Source: Desulfobacula sp. (GTDB lineage: Bacteria; Desulfobacterota; Desulfobacteria; Desulfobacterales; Desulfobacteraceae). From it: 59,132 nt of DNA. Position 1 is the stretch's first letter, and every line of letters starts with the position of its first letter. The stretch spans positions 1 to 59,132 of the forward strand of contig JANQML010000047.1 in assembly GCA_028280105.1 (NCBI GenBank). The letters run 5' to 3'. Both the position numbers and the translations under genes were made by a program. The notes under the pieces were generated by a model, which did no database searches, was not told the DNA's origin, and saw only the letters and a program-made list of their open reading frames with translations. Below are positions 45,752-54,243 of the stretch, in pieces.

Positions 45752-46471
45752 TTACCGGTCAATCCGATTGATGGCATTCAGTTCAATGGTCCGGTCAAAC
45801 ATGGTTTCAAGTGAGGTGTCATGGCTGACAAATACAATGGTGCCCTGTTTTCTTTTGCACTCTTTAAACAAAAGCTCTAGAAAGGTTTTTCGGTGATCCA
45901 TATCCAGGGCAGAGGTGGGTTCGTCCGCAATGATGATATCCGGCTCCCCGATCAGGGCACGGGCAGCCGCCACCCGCTGCTGCTGACCCACACTGAGCCG
46001 GGTTACCGGCTGTCCGGCACCCATGGTGCCGTTCATGCCTAAATTTTTCAGCAATCGGTCTGCTTCTGCCTTAATACTGCCTGACCGGGATATGGCTCTG
46101 TCCCGCCGCTTTTTTGAAAAAGAGCAGGATAGGGTCACATTTTCAACCACAGAGAGGTAGGGCACCAGGTTAAACATTTGAAAAATAAACCCGATATGAT
46201 CGGCCCGGAAAAGGTCCCGCTGTGTCCCGGTGAACCGGTTCAGGATTTCACCCGAAACGCTGACCGTTCCTTTTTGAGGAGTGATGATCCCGGCAATCAG
46301 GTTCAGCAGGGTGGTCTTTCCGCTGCCGCTGGGCCCGGCTATGAATACCCGTTCTCCCGGAAAAATCCGGAGACGGTCCAGATTCAGCACCACGGTATCA
46401 AAATTCCAGGAAAATATGACTTCGGACAATTCAATCATCGGGCCGGTGGAGCAGGTTTTTAAATCGGTCAT
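45752..46471 (-). CDS. ABC transporter ATP-binding protein (LolD/MacB-like)
   Basis: 239 residues. Walker A GPSGSGKT (46-53), Q-loop FQMFNLVPYLSV, signature LSVGQQQRVAAARAL, Walker B DIIIADEPTSALD and a switch His in FVSHD are all present, so it should be an active ATPase. It pairs with the FtsX-type permease downstream. It starts eight bases after the His-rich DUF2796 gene, so the four genes form one operon. Confidence 0.92.
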   Translation of the reverse strand: MTDLKTCSTGPMIELSEVIFSWNFDTVVLNLDRLRIFPGERVFIAGPSGSGKTTLLNLIAGIITPQKGTVSVSGEILNRFTGTQRDLFRADHIGFIFQMFNLVPYLSVVENVTLSCSFSKKRRDRAISRSGSIKAEADRLLKNLGMNGTMGAGQPVTRLSVGQQQRVAAARALIGEPDIIIADEPTSALDMDHRKTFLELLFKECKRKQGTIVFVSHDTSLETMFDRTIELNAINRIDR

Positions 46472-46479
46472 ACTGGTAC

Positions 46480-47163
46480 CTAAAAAAGTATTCTGGTATT
46501 TTTATGTGTCAGTTCAACCGCGGTTTGCTTGGTCTGGGTCAGGACCTGCACCTTTATTTTTTCGAGACTTTTGAAATACTCAAAGAACTTCACATCAATA
46601 AATTCGAGTTTGCCGGGTGTTTCGCAGTGAAACCGGTACTCAATGGCAATGTCGCTGTGCTGTCCGTGTGCATCTTCTCCATGATTATGGGATTCATGGG
46701 CATGGGATTTATGATCATGGTGGTCTGAATCATGCTTATCATGACTATGGTCATGGTGATCGGAATCGTGGTGGTGCGAGTCATGTTTTTCATGACTATG
46801 GTCATGCTCACATTCGTGTTGCAAACCGGTTTGCACCACGGCTTTTTCAAACCGGACATCTGCACCCGGGGAGAATGTAAAGATCCGGTCTCCCACCCTG
46901 AGTTTGCCCAGGGCCTTTTGCATGGCGGATCTTTCTTTTTCGGTTTTAGGTGTATGTTCAAACCCGACAATATCTGCAGCCGGGCTTATAAATTCAATGT
47001 ATAATTCATGATGGTCCAGGGCCAAATTGAGATGCGCAATCCCGTGAACGTGTGCTTTGTGTTGTTTATGCCCTTCTGCCAGGACAGATTGCGCACCAAT
47101 GGTGTAAAATATCAATACCGTAAATATGAGTCCGATTGTATGACTTTTCATTCTATGTTTCAT
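46480..47163 (-). CDS. DUF2796 (ZrgA-like) periplasmic protein with His-rich segment
   Basis: 227 residues with a signal peptide (about 1-29). The DUF2796 domain is shown by HKAHVHGIAHLNLAL near the N-terminus and by the C-terminal half. Between residues about 115 and 170 lies a low-complexity run of His, Asp and Ser in repeats like HDSDHHDHSHDK, a likely zinc-binding stretch. ZrgA of Vibrio cholerae is the named relative, first gene of a zinc-regulated ABC system. Here too it heads an ABC operon. A role as periplasmic zinc binder is inferred. Confidence 0.85.
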   Translation of the reverse strand: MKHRMKSHTIGLIFTVLIFYTIGAQSVLAEGHKQHKAHVHGIAHLNLALDHHELYIEFISPAADIVGFEHTPKTEKERSAMQKALGKLRVGDRIFTFSPGADVRFEKAVVQTGLQHECEHDHSHEKHDSHHHDSDHHDHSHDKHDSDHHDHKSHAHESHNHGEDAHGQHSDIAIEYRFHCETPGKLEFIDVKFFEYFKSLEKIKVQVLTQTKQTAVELTHKNTRILF

Positions 47164-47278
47164 GATCTGAAATTTTTCCTTTCATATGCGTCGTGCGTGG
47201 TTTTAAACGGCATAAAAATACCTTTGAGCACCAACCCTCCGGATTGATGCGACTGAATATGCCAAATCGTAAATTTTA

Positions 47279-47632
47279 CTATCCGCATTGAACGAAAATC
47301 GGCGGTGCACGCGGTTTGCCAGGTCTGAGACAGGGTTTTAAACCGATGGTTGGGTCCGGAACTGCAACCGCAATGCATGCATCCCCGTTTTTCAGGATGG
47401 GTTGGGTAAGATTCGGAAAAAGGGGATTTGTTGATAAAAAATCACATATGGCGCATGAATGGGGATCGTCCGCCTGCCATTCTTCGGGCGGATGGTGGTG
47501 ACTGCAGTGAGAGGGGTGTTCGTCATGCTGATGCAGGTTTGGATGAGCCAGAGGGATTACCACGGCCATGTGGAAAAATACGGCAACGGCTAACCATCGG
47601 CCAATCATATGTGGATTATGGGATCTTGTCAT
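47279..47632 (-). CDS. small His/Cys-rich membrane or secreted protein (DUF2946-like)
   Basis: 117 residues. A hydrophobic N-terminal segment (about 10-28), then a His-rich stretch (HQHDEHPSHCSHHHPPEE) and CAICDFL, the usual look of DUF2946-type proteins found beside metal-transport genes. It lies 115 bases upstream of the ZrgA-like gene on the same strand and may be co-regulated with it. Short and compositionally biased, so it is called with caution. Confidence 0.55.
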   Translation of the reverse strand: MTRSHNPHMIGRWLAVAVFFHMAVVIPLAHPNLHQHDEHPSHCSHHHPPEEWQADDPHSCAICDFLSTNPLFPNLTQPILKNGDACIAVAVPDPTIGLKPCLRPGKPRAPPIFVQCG

Positions 47633-47813
47633 GATTTGCTAGAGCAGTGGAATAATACAGTCCATTGGCAGCTATTTTAAATATTTAAACCAATCGGGAA
47701 AATTAGGCAATACAAAATATAGGGGTATGGTCTGTTGGATTCTTAAAACAGGAACCTGCACATCACGGGCTTTTAAAAAAATGTGGCATGGCATCTTAAT
47801 TAAATGCCGGGGA

Positions 47814-48218
47814 TTACTTTTTTTTTAAACGGGCCTGATCCTCAGGGTTTCCGTTTTCATCTTCAATCCGTATGTCGATATGATCGTCATCCGGCTTGTT
47901 TAATACAATCGTACCGTTCCAAAGCTGGTCGCATTTCAAATTTCCGCTGGTTTCCAGTATTTTCAAAATGAGTGAGTTATCTTTCTGCCTCCCTTCTCCG
48001 GCCCTTAAAACGCAATTGTAAGGAGGGCCGAAATGAAAATCAAACGAACCGCTGTCTGGTGTTAACGTCAAATCAACAGGGATTGATTTCTGAACCGTAG
48101 ATCCTTCCCATGTGCCTGAAAATTTTTTTAAAACCGGATCAGAATCCGCCCAAACGATTGTAACGAAAAAAATGGTTAATAAAATGGATAGGATTCTTAT
48201 TTTATTTGTAAACCGCAT
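47814..48218 (-). CDS. hypothetical secreted protein, 134 residues
   Basis: Not recognised. A clear signal peptide (about 1-24, ILSILLTIFFVTIVWA) is followed by a small, probably all-beta domain (about 30-130) with FSGTWEGST at its start, a pattern also seen in small lipocalin-like or avidin-like sheets. Two Cys (about 69 and 96) could form a disulfide. It is the last of a run of minus-strand genes that includes the DUF2589 genes. Confidence 0.65.
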   Translation of the reverse strand: MRFTNKIRILSILLTIFFVTIVWADSDPVLKKFSGTWEGSTVQKSIPVDLTLTPDSGSFDFHFGPPYNCVLRAGEGRQKDNSLILKILETSGNLKCDQLWNGTIVLNKPDDDHIDIRIEDENGNPEDQARLKKK

Positions 48219-48257
48219 ATTACCCTTCCTTTTATCCTGAAGTTACGTCATCCAAAG

Positions 48258-48989
48258 TTACTGCCATTTAAATATGACCCAAAAATACCAGATGCAAAAC
48301 AGAATCCCGGCCAGCAGCGGTATCATCAGTACCACCTTGTATTTTTTTCTTTTTTCAGTCTTAGGGGAATTAAGATCACTGCCTTTTCCTGACCGGGATT
48401 CAAAAAAATCCAGAGCCGTTTTGTTGTCTATCCTTTTGTTGTTTATCGATAGATGGGTGGTGTTTTCATCGGCGCAGGCAGACACCTCCAAATGATGGCT
48501 ATCATCTGCGTCGGAACCGGATTTACCAACCGGAATAAAAAGCAAATCCGGTTCGTCGGTACGGATATTTTCAGGCGCTTTTTTCAGTCTGCAATTCACA
48601 TGAACCGATACCCGGGAAATCGTCACCAACGGCTCCTGGTGACGATTTTCCCATGGGATGCGCAACATTTCGAGCCGATTGCGGCTGCCGGTGCCGGAGG
48701 GTGGATAACATTCCCTGACAAGGGCGTCAGGTTTGCCCTTTCCATCCATAACAATAACGGTTTCCAATTCGTCCGGGATATACCGGTTGATTTTCGCCTG
48801 GATATCATGGACGGATTGCTCCATACTTTCAACAAACTCGTATAACCTGTGTTCTGTCATGGGAATCGTACCGATTCTATTTATCACCACGGCATGTTCA
48901 AAAAAGGGGGCACCGTTCCGGTTAGGTATCTGAATCAGTCTTTTATCCAGACCGGTTTGCGGACAAAGCCGACATGGTAAACCAGCCAT
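48258..48989 (-). CDS. tail-anchored protein, probably related to DUF2589
   Basis: Up to 243 residues. The frame opens at 48989, overlapping the 85-residue gene by 55 bases; ATG at 48860 (MTEHRLYEFVESMEQSV) is an attractive alternative since its N-terminus then resembles that of the 173-residue DUF2589-like protein. The middle (EPLVTISRVSVHVNCRL) matches the beta-strand pattern of the two DUF2589 proteins encoded upstream. A single membrane helix ends the protein (about 219-240), so it would be tail-anchored with its bulk in the cytoplasm. Function unknown. Confidence 0.6.
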   Translation of the reverse strand: MAGLPCRLCPQTGLDKRLIQIPNRNGAPFFEHAVVINRIGTIPMTEHRLYEFVESMEQSVHDIQAKINRYIPDELETVIVMDGKGKPDALVRECYPPSGTGSRNRLEMLRIPWENRHQEPLVTISRVSVHVNCRLKKAPENIRTDEPDLLFIPVGKSGSDADDSHHLEVSACADENTTHLSINNKRIDNKTALDFFESRSGKGSDLNSPKTEKRKKYKVVLMIPLLAGILFCIWYFWVIFKWQ

Positions 48990-49192
48990 TGCAGCACCGC
49001 CTGGTGCTCGCCGATGTTCAGCAGCTTAAAGCTTTTTTCAATACCGAGAATCTTTCCTTTTGGCGGCCCTGCAAGGCATTTGTTCAACAGATCCATGGCT
49101 TCCTGGATCTGATCGTCTGATAAAATTTGATCCGGATTGCTGGTACCGATGGTGATCCGTTTAACATAAGTGACATCGGTTATATCAATCAT
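48935..49192 (-). CDS. hypothetical protein, 85 residues
   Basis: Not recognised. A small soluble protein, N-terminal beta-like (MIDITDVTYVKRITIG), then a helix (SDDQIQEAMDLLNKCLAG) and a C-terminal part with HQAVLQWLVYHVGF. It lies 20 bases downstream of the DUF2589 gene and overlaps the next one, so it is part of that operon. Confidence 0.6.
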   Translation of the reverse strand: MIDITDVTYVKRITIGTSNPDQILSDDQIQEAMDLLNKCLAGPPKGKILGIEKSFKLLNIGEHQAVLQWLVYHVGFVRKPVWIKD

Positions 49193-49212
49193 GGGGCCTT
49201 CTATCTGGTTTA

Positions 49213-49875
49213 TTAAGTCTTAGCAGGTTCCTTTTTAACCGGTTCCGGCTGTGAAATCGATTTGGGTGCAACCGACGTCTGCAGGATATCCATTACCCGG
49301 GCCAGTCCTTCCGGCATCCCCCTGTCTTCAGCACGGACAGCCACATGGTACTTGGCAGAGTTGTCTGATTTTCGGGTGGACTCTTTGTGGGATGAGACTT
49401 TGCCCTGTACGGATACTTTGGCCGAAAAAGGACCCCAGCCGACTTTTGCCTCTGCCTGAAGACTTCCCTCTTTATCTGAAGAAGATTTGGTTTCAAATGA
49501 CGATTTCACCTCCATATCAAAGGTGACATCAACACTTGTGATGGTCAGGTTGGGTACATTCACAATGGCCAGCAACGGCACTTCTAATTCGACCTGCTCC
49601 TCCTTTATCGTCGGCGCCGTAAGGGCTGCACCGTCCTTCCCGGTTTGGCCCGGTATCTCCACCGGCCGTTTGAATTGAAAAAGTGCGGTCCGGGTTTTTC
49701 CGACCTCGGATTTATTATCCTCAGGCGGCATAAAGCCGATCACTTTTATAAAGTCCGCAGTTGCCCTGGCCAGCTTGATCTGGGAATCACAGGCCGCTGT
49801 CAGCGGTCCGCCGATCAGGGAATCCATGGGAAGCCCCTGGAATTGATCCGACATGTTTACAAGTTCTCCTGCCAT
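49213..49875 (-). CDS. DUF2589 domain protein
   Basis: 220 residues. The N-terminus SDQFQGLPMDSLIGGPL followed by AACDSQIKLARAT is the DUF2589 signature. The middle (LLAIVNVPNLTITSVDVTF) begins a beta domain. A low-complexity Ser/Lys stretch (about 125-175) precedes GMPEGLARVMDILQ. No signal peptide: cytoplasmic. A strong RBS AAAGGAGGA precedes the ATG. The role of DUF2589 is not established; gene context (two to three paralogs plus a tail-anchored member) is the main clue. Confidence 0.82.
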   Translation of the reverse strand: MAGELVNMSDQFQGLPMDSLIGGPLTAACDSQIKLARATADFIKVIGFMPPEDNKSEVGKTRTALFQFKRPVEIPGQTGKDGAALTAPTIKEEQVELEVPLLAIVNVPNLTITSVDVTFDMEVKSSFETKSSSDKEGSLQAEAKVGWGPFSAKVSVQGKVSSHKESTRKSDNSAKYHVAVRAEDRGMPEGLARVMDILQTSVAPKSISQPEPVKKEPAKT

Positions 49876-49917
49876 GGGTGTTCCTCCTTTGTTTTCGTAT
49901 TAATTATGTTTTCGGGG

Positions 49918-50433
49918 TCAATCAATGTCCCCTTGTGCCTGCAGCAACCGGTCTATCAAGCGTGCCATCCCCTCGGATATGTCACGGCCTTCGACTTTGA
50001 TAACCACATGCGCCGAGCCTTTTTGCTTTTTAAATACACCACTTCCCCGCATATCCAGATCAATGGATTTCAGTCTGGACAATGTCTGGTTTTCACCGCC
50101 GGTATCGTCTGCCTCCAATATTTGGGAGTCTGTTTCACTGTCATCTTCCTTTTTAATACCGACCAGATCCGTATCAAAACTGATTTCCACCTCTTTAATC
50201 CGAAGCAGGGAGCTTGCCACCAGGGGCAGCAAAGGCACCCGGTAACGGATATCTTTCCCGCCATCTTCAGGATGGAGGGATGGAACAAGAATATCCAGTT
50301 TTTTCGGACGCTTGTCCCGATCGAAAAAGCTGAGAAAGTTGTTGATTTGATGGGTTTCAATTCTTTTCTGAGCTTCAACTACAGCACCTGCAAGCCCTTC
50401 AATCAGGTTGTCAAGTGATTCGCGTGCAGCCAT
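49918..50433 (-). CDS. DUF2589-like protein, paralog of the next gene
   Basis: About 171 residues. ATG at 50433 (MAARESL) is chosen over the GTG two codons upstream because GGAGGA then lies at seven bases. Helical N-terminus (LDNLIEGLAGAVVEAQKRI), a beta domain (VPLLPLVASSLLRIKEVEISF), an acidic Asp/Glu/Ser linker, and a C-terminal GRDISEGMARLIDRLL that matches GMPEGLARVMD in the following gene. It is first in the cluster. Confidence 0.7.
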   Translation of the reverse strand: MAARESLDNLIEGLAGAVVEAQKRIETHQINNFLSFFDRDKRPKKLDILVPSLHPEDGGKDIRYRVPLLPLVASSLLRIKEVEISFDTDLVGIKKEDDSETDSQILEADDTGGENQTLSRLKSIDLDMRGSGVFKKQKGSAHVVIKVEGRDISEGMARLIDRLLQAQGDID

Positions 50434-50439
50434 ATACAC

Positions 50440-50786
50440 GTCCTCCGGGATTGACTATTGGATCATGGAATATTTTTTTTAAAAAAAGATAAAAAAATCA
50501 GTTTGCTATACGGCAAGGCAAAGCTTGAAAAACAGCTGTTTTAAACGAAAGATGCCCTTTGTTGATTTGAATGAAAGATATCCGGCAACGCCCTTACCGA
50601 TACGAAAAATTTATTCGTCATCATTGCATAGCTTTAATTTAAGTGTCAACCGTTTTTATTTTAAACTGTTTTGGTCTCTTTTTCGGTCCTGAATTACGGC
50701 GCGAAATTTTAAAGACAGACGATACGATAAGTTGCCGTCTGTAAAAGTTCAAACATGCCATCGTTCTTGGCACAACCGATACCTGG
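50440..50786. other. gene-free region upstream of the DUF2589 cluster
   Basis: No gene seen. The minus-strand promoter of the DUF2589 genes should lie here, but no clean -35/-10 pair was found. A small inverted repeat CAGACG/CGTCTG (about 50716-50742) lies just outside the 3' end of the intron. Confidence 0.35.
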
Positions 50787-52629
50787 GTGAGTAGGCCGAG
50801 GGAACTTCCCCCTCAGCCTCTCGCAGAACCGGACGTGAACCTCTCGACTCATCCGGCTCCCATTGTTCAGCCTAATAGCGAAGCATCCGCCAATGAGAAA
50901 AGAGGCACGGATTCTGCCTTCTTACCCTATGCAGATACTTTCTGCTTCTTCTGTAGCTTCGCTTCAATTTCCGAAATTTCTTCCTGGCCCATCTAATAAG
51001 CGCAAAATCAAGTATCTTAGCTATCCTTGCCAGCTCTGACTTGTAGAAGTTTCCATAATAGTTGATCCATCCTCTTATTACCGGATTTAAGGCCTTGGCT
51101 ATGTCTTCTATGCTATGAGCACTCCATCTTTGTAGCTTCCAGCTTCGGATCGTTTTGCTAATCCGTTTCTTTGCCTTTTCTGCAATCGCTGGATTAAAAC
51201 CTGTAAAAGTCTGCCCTTTCTTTGTTACAACTTTTCTTGGACGAAATGTGAAACCAAGAAAATCAAAGTTTACGAGCGGCTTTTTCAACTTCCGATTGCT
51301 ATCTTTACAGTATGCAATCCTGGTTTTCTCAGGATGGATCTCAAGATCACATTGCTTCAACCTTTCTTTTATGACCCCTATCATATTTTCAGCTTCTATC
51401 TCAGTTCTGCAATGGACAATTATATCATCAGCATAGCGTGCAAAATGAATATAAGGATAGTTCCTCTTCATCCAGTAATCAAACGCATAATGCAGGAAGA
51501 GATTGGCTAAAAGCGGGCTCACTACTCCCCCCTGAGGCGTCCCCTTCTCTCTAATTCTGAGGGCGCCGTCTTGGAGTTGTACTGGTGCCTTTAACCATCT
51601 TTCCACATACAATTGTATCCATTTGGTTTTGGTGTGTTTTCTTACAGCTTTCATCATGAGACCATGGTCTATGTTATCAAAGAAACCTTTGATATCCAGG
51701 TCAATCACCCAATCATATTGCCAGCAGCGCTGACGTGTAATACTTACGGCATCTATCGCGGACCTGCCTGGCCTGAAACCATATGAATCCGGATGAAATA
51801 TCGGATCAATCTCCGGTTCTAACACCATAGTCACAGCTGTCTGCGCAATCCTGTCTGCCACTGTAGGGATACCTAATGCTCTTTTTCCTCCAGAGCTCTT
51901 GGGTATTTCCACCTGTCTCACAGAAGGTGGGAAATAGCTTCCAGATGACATTCGATTCCAAAGTTTATATAGATTGTCTCCAATCTTTTCTTCAAAATCC
52001 TGAATTGACTGTAAATCAACACCATAAGAGCCACGGTTTAACTTAACCCGCTTCCACGCTTCAAAGATCAACCTTTTCGAAATCTCGAATGGCTTTGTGA
52101 TACTCAAACTAATTCCTCCCATTTCTGGTTGATTATTTCATATCACTGAACAACACAGCCCCTTTGCTCCACCTCCATTACAGAAGCTTCTTAACTACTA
52201 CGGGCTGTTCCGCCCCTGTGCCAGGCTTTGGTACTCAGACTCTTGTGGGGCCTCCACTTGAGCTTCTCCCTTAGCATCCCAGCGACAGGTTCTCACGTTC
52301 CATGTAAAAGCCTATGTCAGATTCACGTCACCTCTGTGCCGGATGCCGCTCAGCCAGTAAACAGGTCCCCGCTGAACTTATCCCAGGAAGCCACTAGTTC
52401 CTAGTTTTGACATCGTCTGGAATCTTTCGACACCTCATCAGTGATTCATTTGCATTCGTCTCTCTGACACACACCTGACATATTCATATGCCTTTTCCTT
52501 AACGCTCACTACCATAGCTCTTTACCACAGCAGCTTAAGGTGGTTTGAAGCCAACTCCTGTAAATCGGCTTCGAGGGACCAACCCTCATCTTCTACACAG
52601 CATTGCCTTTAATGGCATTCGTGACACAC
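50787..52629 (-). mobile_element. group II intron with encoded maturase
   Basis: About 1.84 kb on the minus strand. The 5' end is placed at GTGTG (52629-52625), matching the GUGYG rule. Domain V is visible near the other end as GAGCCGGATGAGTCGAG pairing with TTCACGTCCGGTTC; domain VI follows, and the intron ends in ..CTACTCAC, an AY end at 50787. The 5' non-coding part (52123-52629) should form domains I-III; the maturase lies in domain IV. It sits between the DUF2589 promoter region and the DMT gene. Ends are accurate to a few bases only. Confidence 0.75.
50872..52122 (-). CDS. ltrA: group II intron reverse transcriptase / maturase
   Basis: 416 residues. It copies intron RNA into DNA and helps splicing. 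The RT domain (about 30-300) has GIPTVADRIAQTAV, the catalytic FARYADDIIVHC and GTPQGGVVSPLLAN. The maturase X (GIIM) domain (about 320-400) has NPVIRGWINYYGNF. No HNH endonuclease domain follows, so retrohoming would use nicked or replicating DNA, as for other En-minus introns. The frame is intact, so the intron may be active. Confidence 0.93.
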   Translation of the reverse strand: MGGISLSITKPFEISKRLIFEAWKRVKLNRGSYGVDLQSIQDFEEKIGDNLYKLWNRMSSGSYFPPSVRQVEIPKSSGGKRALGIPTVADRIAQTAVTMVLEPEIDPIFHPDSYGFRPGRSAIDAVSITRQRCWQYDWVIDLDIKGFFDNIDHGLMMKAVRKHTKTKWIQLYVERWLKAPVQLQDGALRIREKGTPQGGVVSPLLANLFLHYAFDYWMKRNYPYIHFARYADDIIVHCRTEIEAENMIGVIKERLKQCDLEIHPEKTRIAYCKDSNRKLKKPLVNFDFLGFTFRPRKVVTKKGQTFTGFNPAIAEKAKKRISKTIRSWKLQRWSAHSIEDIAKALNPVIRGWINYYGNFYKSELARIAKILDFALIRWARKKFRKLKRSYRRSRKYLHRVRRQNPCLFSHWRMLRY

Positions 52630-52670
52630 TAACGACCTGATTTCATAATCGCCCTGCCCCGCATGTATAG

Positions 52671-53615
52671 TCATTCGCGGGCCAATAGCGAGATCGAACT
52701 GACAGAGATGATTACACAGATCGCGCCCATCCATTGCAGAGGCGTTAAGGACTCGCCAAGAAAAATGAAAGCCGTTCCCATTCCAAAAACAGGAATCAGG
52801 GCCAGGTAGAAACCTGCGATATTCGCCGGCAGGCTCTGCAGAGCGAACAGATATAGCCAGAAGGCAAGCGCGTATTGGACTACTCCGGAAGCTGCAGCCA
52901 ACAGCAACACGCTGACGGCGATGCTTTCGAGACCAAGTGTGGTCAGTCCGAAGCCGAGAGCGATTGTCAGCACGCCAAGGGTCCAGACCAGACCGACACT
53001 TTGTTGCAGTGCTGACAGCGGAAGCGGATCAAGCTTGAGGACAAGCCGACGTGTGTCGATGACGTAAAAAGCTGCGAAGAAGGTTCCAATTAGGACAAGA
53101 AGATCGCCGAATAGCGATCTTCGGCCGGGCAAATTCTCCGCATCAGGCGCTATCACGAGCAGAATCCCCAGCGTCGCGATTGCTGCCAGAGGCAACATTG
53201 ATGGCCCGATCCGCTCCTTTAGAAAGAGACGGGCGAATACCAGGATGAAAAGCGGTTCCGACGCACCAATCAGAGCAGTGCTGCTAGCTGTTGTCAGCGC
53301 TAACCCAATGATGCCAAAGGTGTAGGACAGGCCGGGTTCCAACAATCCGCTGAGGCTGGCCCGCCAAGCCGGACGATCAAGGCGCACCCGCACGCGCAGG
53401 ATCAGTACACCGACCCAGAGCACGAATGTCGACGCGGTGAGCTGAACGGCCAGAAGCGTCGTAGGCGGCATATGCGCCAGTACGCCTTTACTCATGACGG
53501 TCGCCGATCCCCAGCAAGCGGCCGAAAGGATGGCTGTGAGCACAGCGAGAACCCGTTTCCGGCGGGCTGCGACGATCACTGTTGCATTTGATTTTGGTCT
53601 GATCGTTTGGGTCAT
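52671..53615 (-). CDS. DMT family transporter (EamA)
   Basis: Ten-helix drug/metabolite exporter formed by two EamA repeats. The frame runs up to 53771, but ATG at 53615 (MTQTIRPKSN) is preferred, since it overlaps the MarR stop in ATGA. About 314 residues. First repeat: AACWGSATVMSKGVLA; second: LFGDLLVLIGTFFAAFYVI and LGESLTPLQWMGAICVI. Codon choice is more GC-rich than in the surrounding genes, hinting at transfer. It is probably repressed by the MarR protein. Confidence 0.88.
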   Translation of the reverse strand: MTQTIRPKSNATVIVAARRKRVLAVLTAILSAACWGSATVMSKGVLAHMPPTTLLAVQLTASTFVLWVGVLILRVRVRLDRPAWRASLSGLLEPGLSYTFGIIGLALTTASSTALIGASEPLFILVFARLFLKERIGPSMLPLAAIATLGILLVIAPDAENLPGRRSLFGDLLVLIGTFFAAFYVIDTRRLVLKLDPLPLSALQQSVGLVWTLGVLTIALGFGLTTLGLESIAVSVLLLAAASGVVQYALAFWLYLFALQSLPANIAGFYLALIPVFGMGTAFIFLGESLTPLQWMGAICVIISVSSISLLARE

Positions 53616-54124
53616 GGCTTGAGGACGGCACACTCCACAGGGCAGTGTTCCTGCGGACAAACGTCTTCGTCGCAAAGCCGGCAGATGATTTCTGCATGGA
53701 TGCGATTCTGAGTGAGCCCTCTGAGAAGGATCTCCATCAATTTGGTGAGCATGGTCTTCTGATCGTTGCAAAGCGGTGACAGGGCTTTTTCCAGGATTTT
53801 GTTGCGTCCCTTAAGGATAGCGCGCCGCCGGGCGATTCCGCTGCGCGTCAGATAGAGACCCACCGTGCGCCTGTCCTCTCCGCCACGGCGTTCCACCAGC
53901 TTATCCGCCGCAAGGCGGTCGACTAAGCGAACGGTTGCGGAATGGGTAAGGCCAATCGTCTGTGCCAACGCATTAATAGAGCCGCCTGGCGAGATTCCAA
54001 TGGTGACCAGAGCGGCTGGCGCTGCTGTTCCGTGCTTAGCGCGCGCTTCGACTTCTTCAGACATGCCGTCGGCTAACGCAAGAGCCAGCGCGCCGAGCAG
54101 ATTTGCGGTACGTTTATCAGTCAT
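53612..54124 (-). CDS. MarR family transcriptional regulator with Cys-rich tail
   Basis: About 170 residues. ATG at 54124 (MTDKRTANLL) is chosen: the upstream ATG at 54148 lies inside the operator palindrome. The winged helix (about 45-115) has INALAQTIGLTHSATVRLVDRL and RRGGEDRRTVGLYLT. The C-terminus carries a Cys cluster (CRLCDEDVCPQEHC), a potential metal or thiol sensor. It is translationally coupled to the DMT gene, so it is likely to control that exporter. Confidence 0.87.
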   Translation of the reverse strand: MTDKRTANLLGALALALADGMSEEVEARAKHGTAAPAALVTIGISPGGSINALAQTIGLTHSATVRLVDRLAADKLVERRGGEDRRTVGLYLTRSGIARRRAILKGRNKILEKALSPLCNDQKTMLTKLMEILLRGLTQNRIHAEIICRLCDEDVCPQEHCPVECAVLKP

Positions 54125-54133
54125 AAGACAATT

Positions 54134-54154
54134 ATATGTATGCAGCATACATAT
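54134..54154 (-). promoter_or_regulatory. perfect palindromic MarR operator
   Basis: ATATGTATGC and GCATACATAT are perfect 10-base arms around a single central A. The site starts ten bases before the MarR ATG (54124), the place expected for an autorepressing MarR operator. Confidence 0.7.
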
Positions 54155-54243
54155 TTCAAGTAAGAATTTTCTATGTCTGAAAAAAAGTGGGACATACCTC
54201 TGCTGCCGGCAATAATTTTACTATAGTTGCTAGTACGTAATCA

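Noticed and set aside
47164..47278. Zur box before the DUF2796 gene
   Set aside because: Only a half-site-like ATGCGAC is visible; no palindrome of the expected form.
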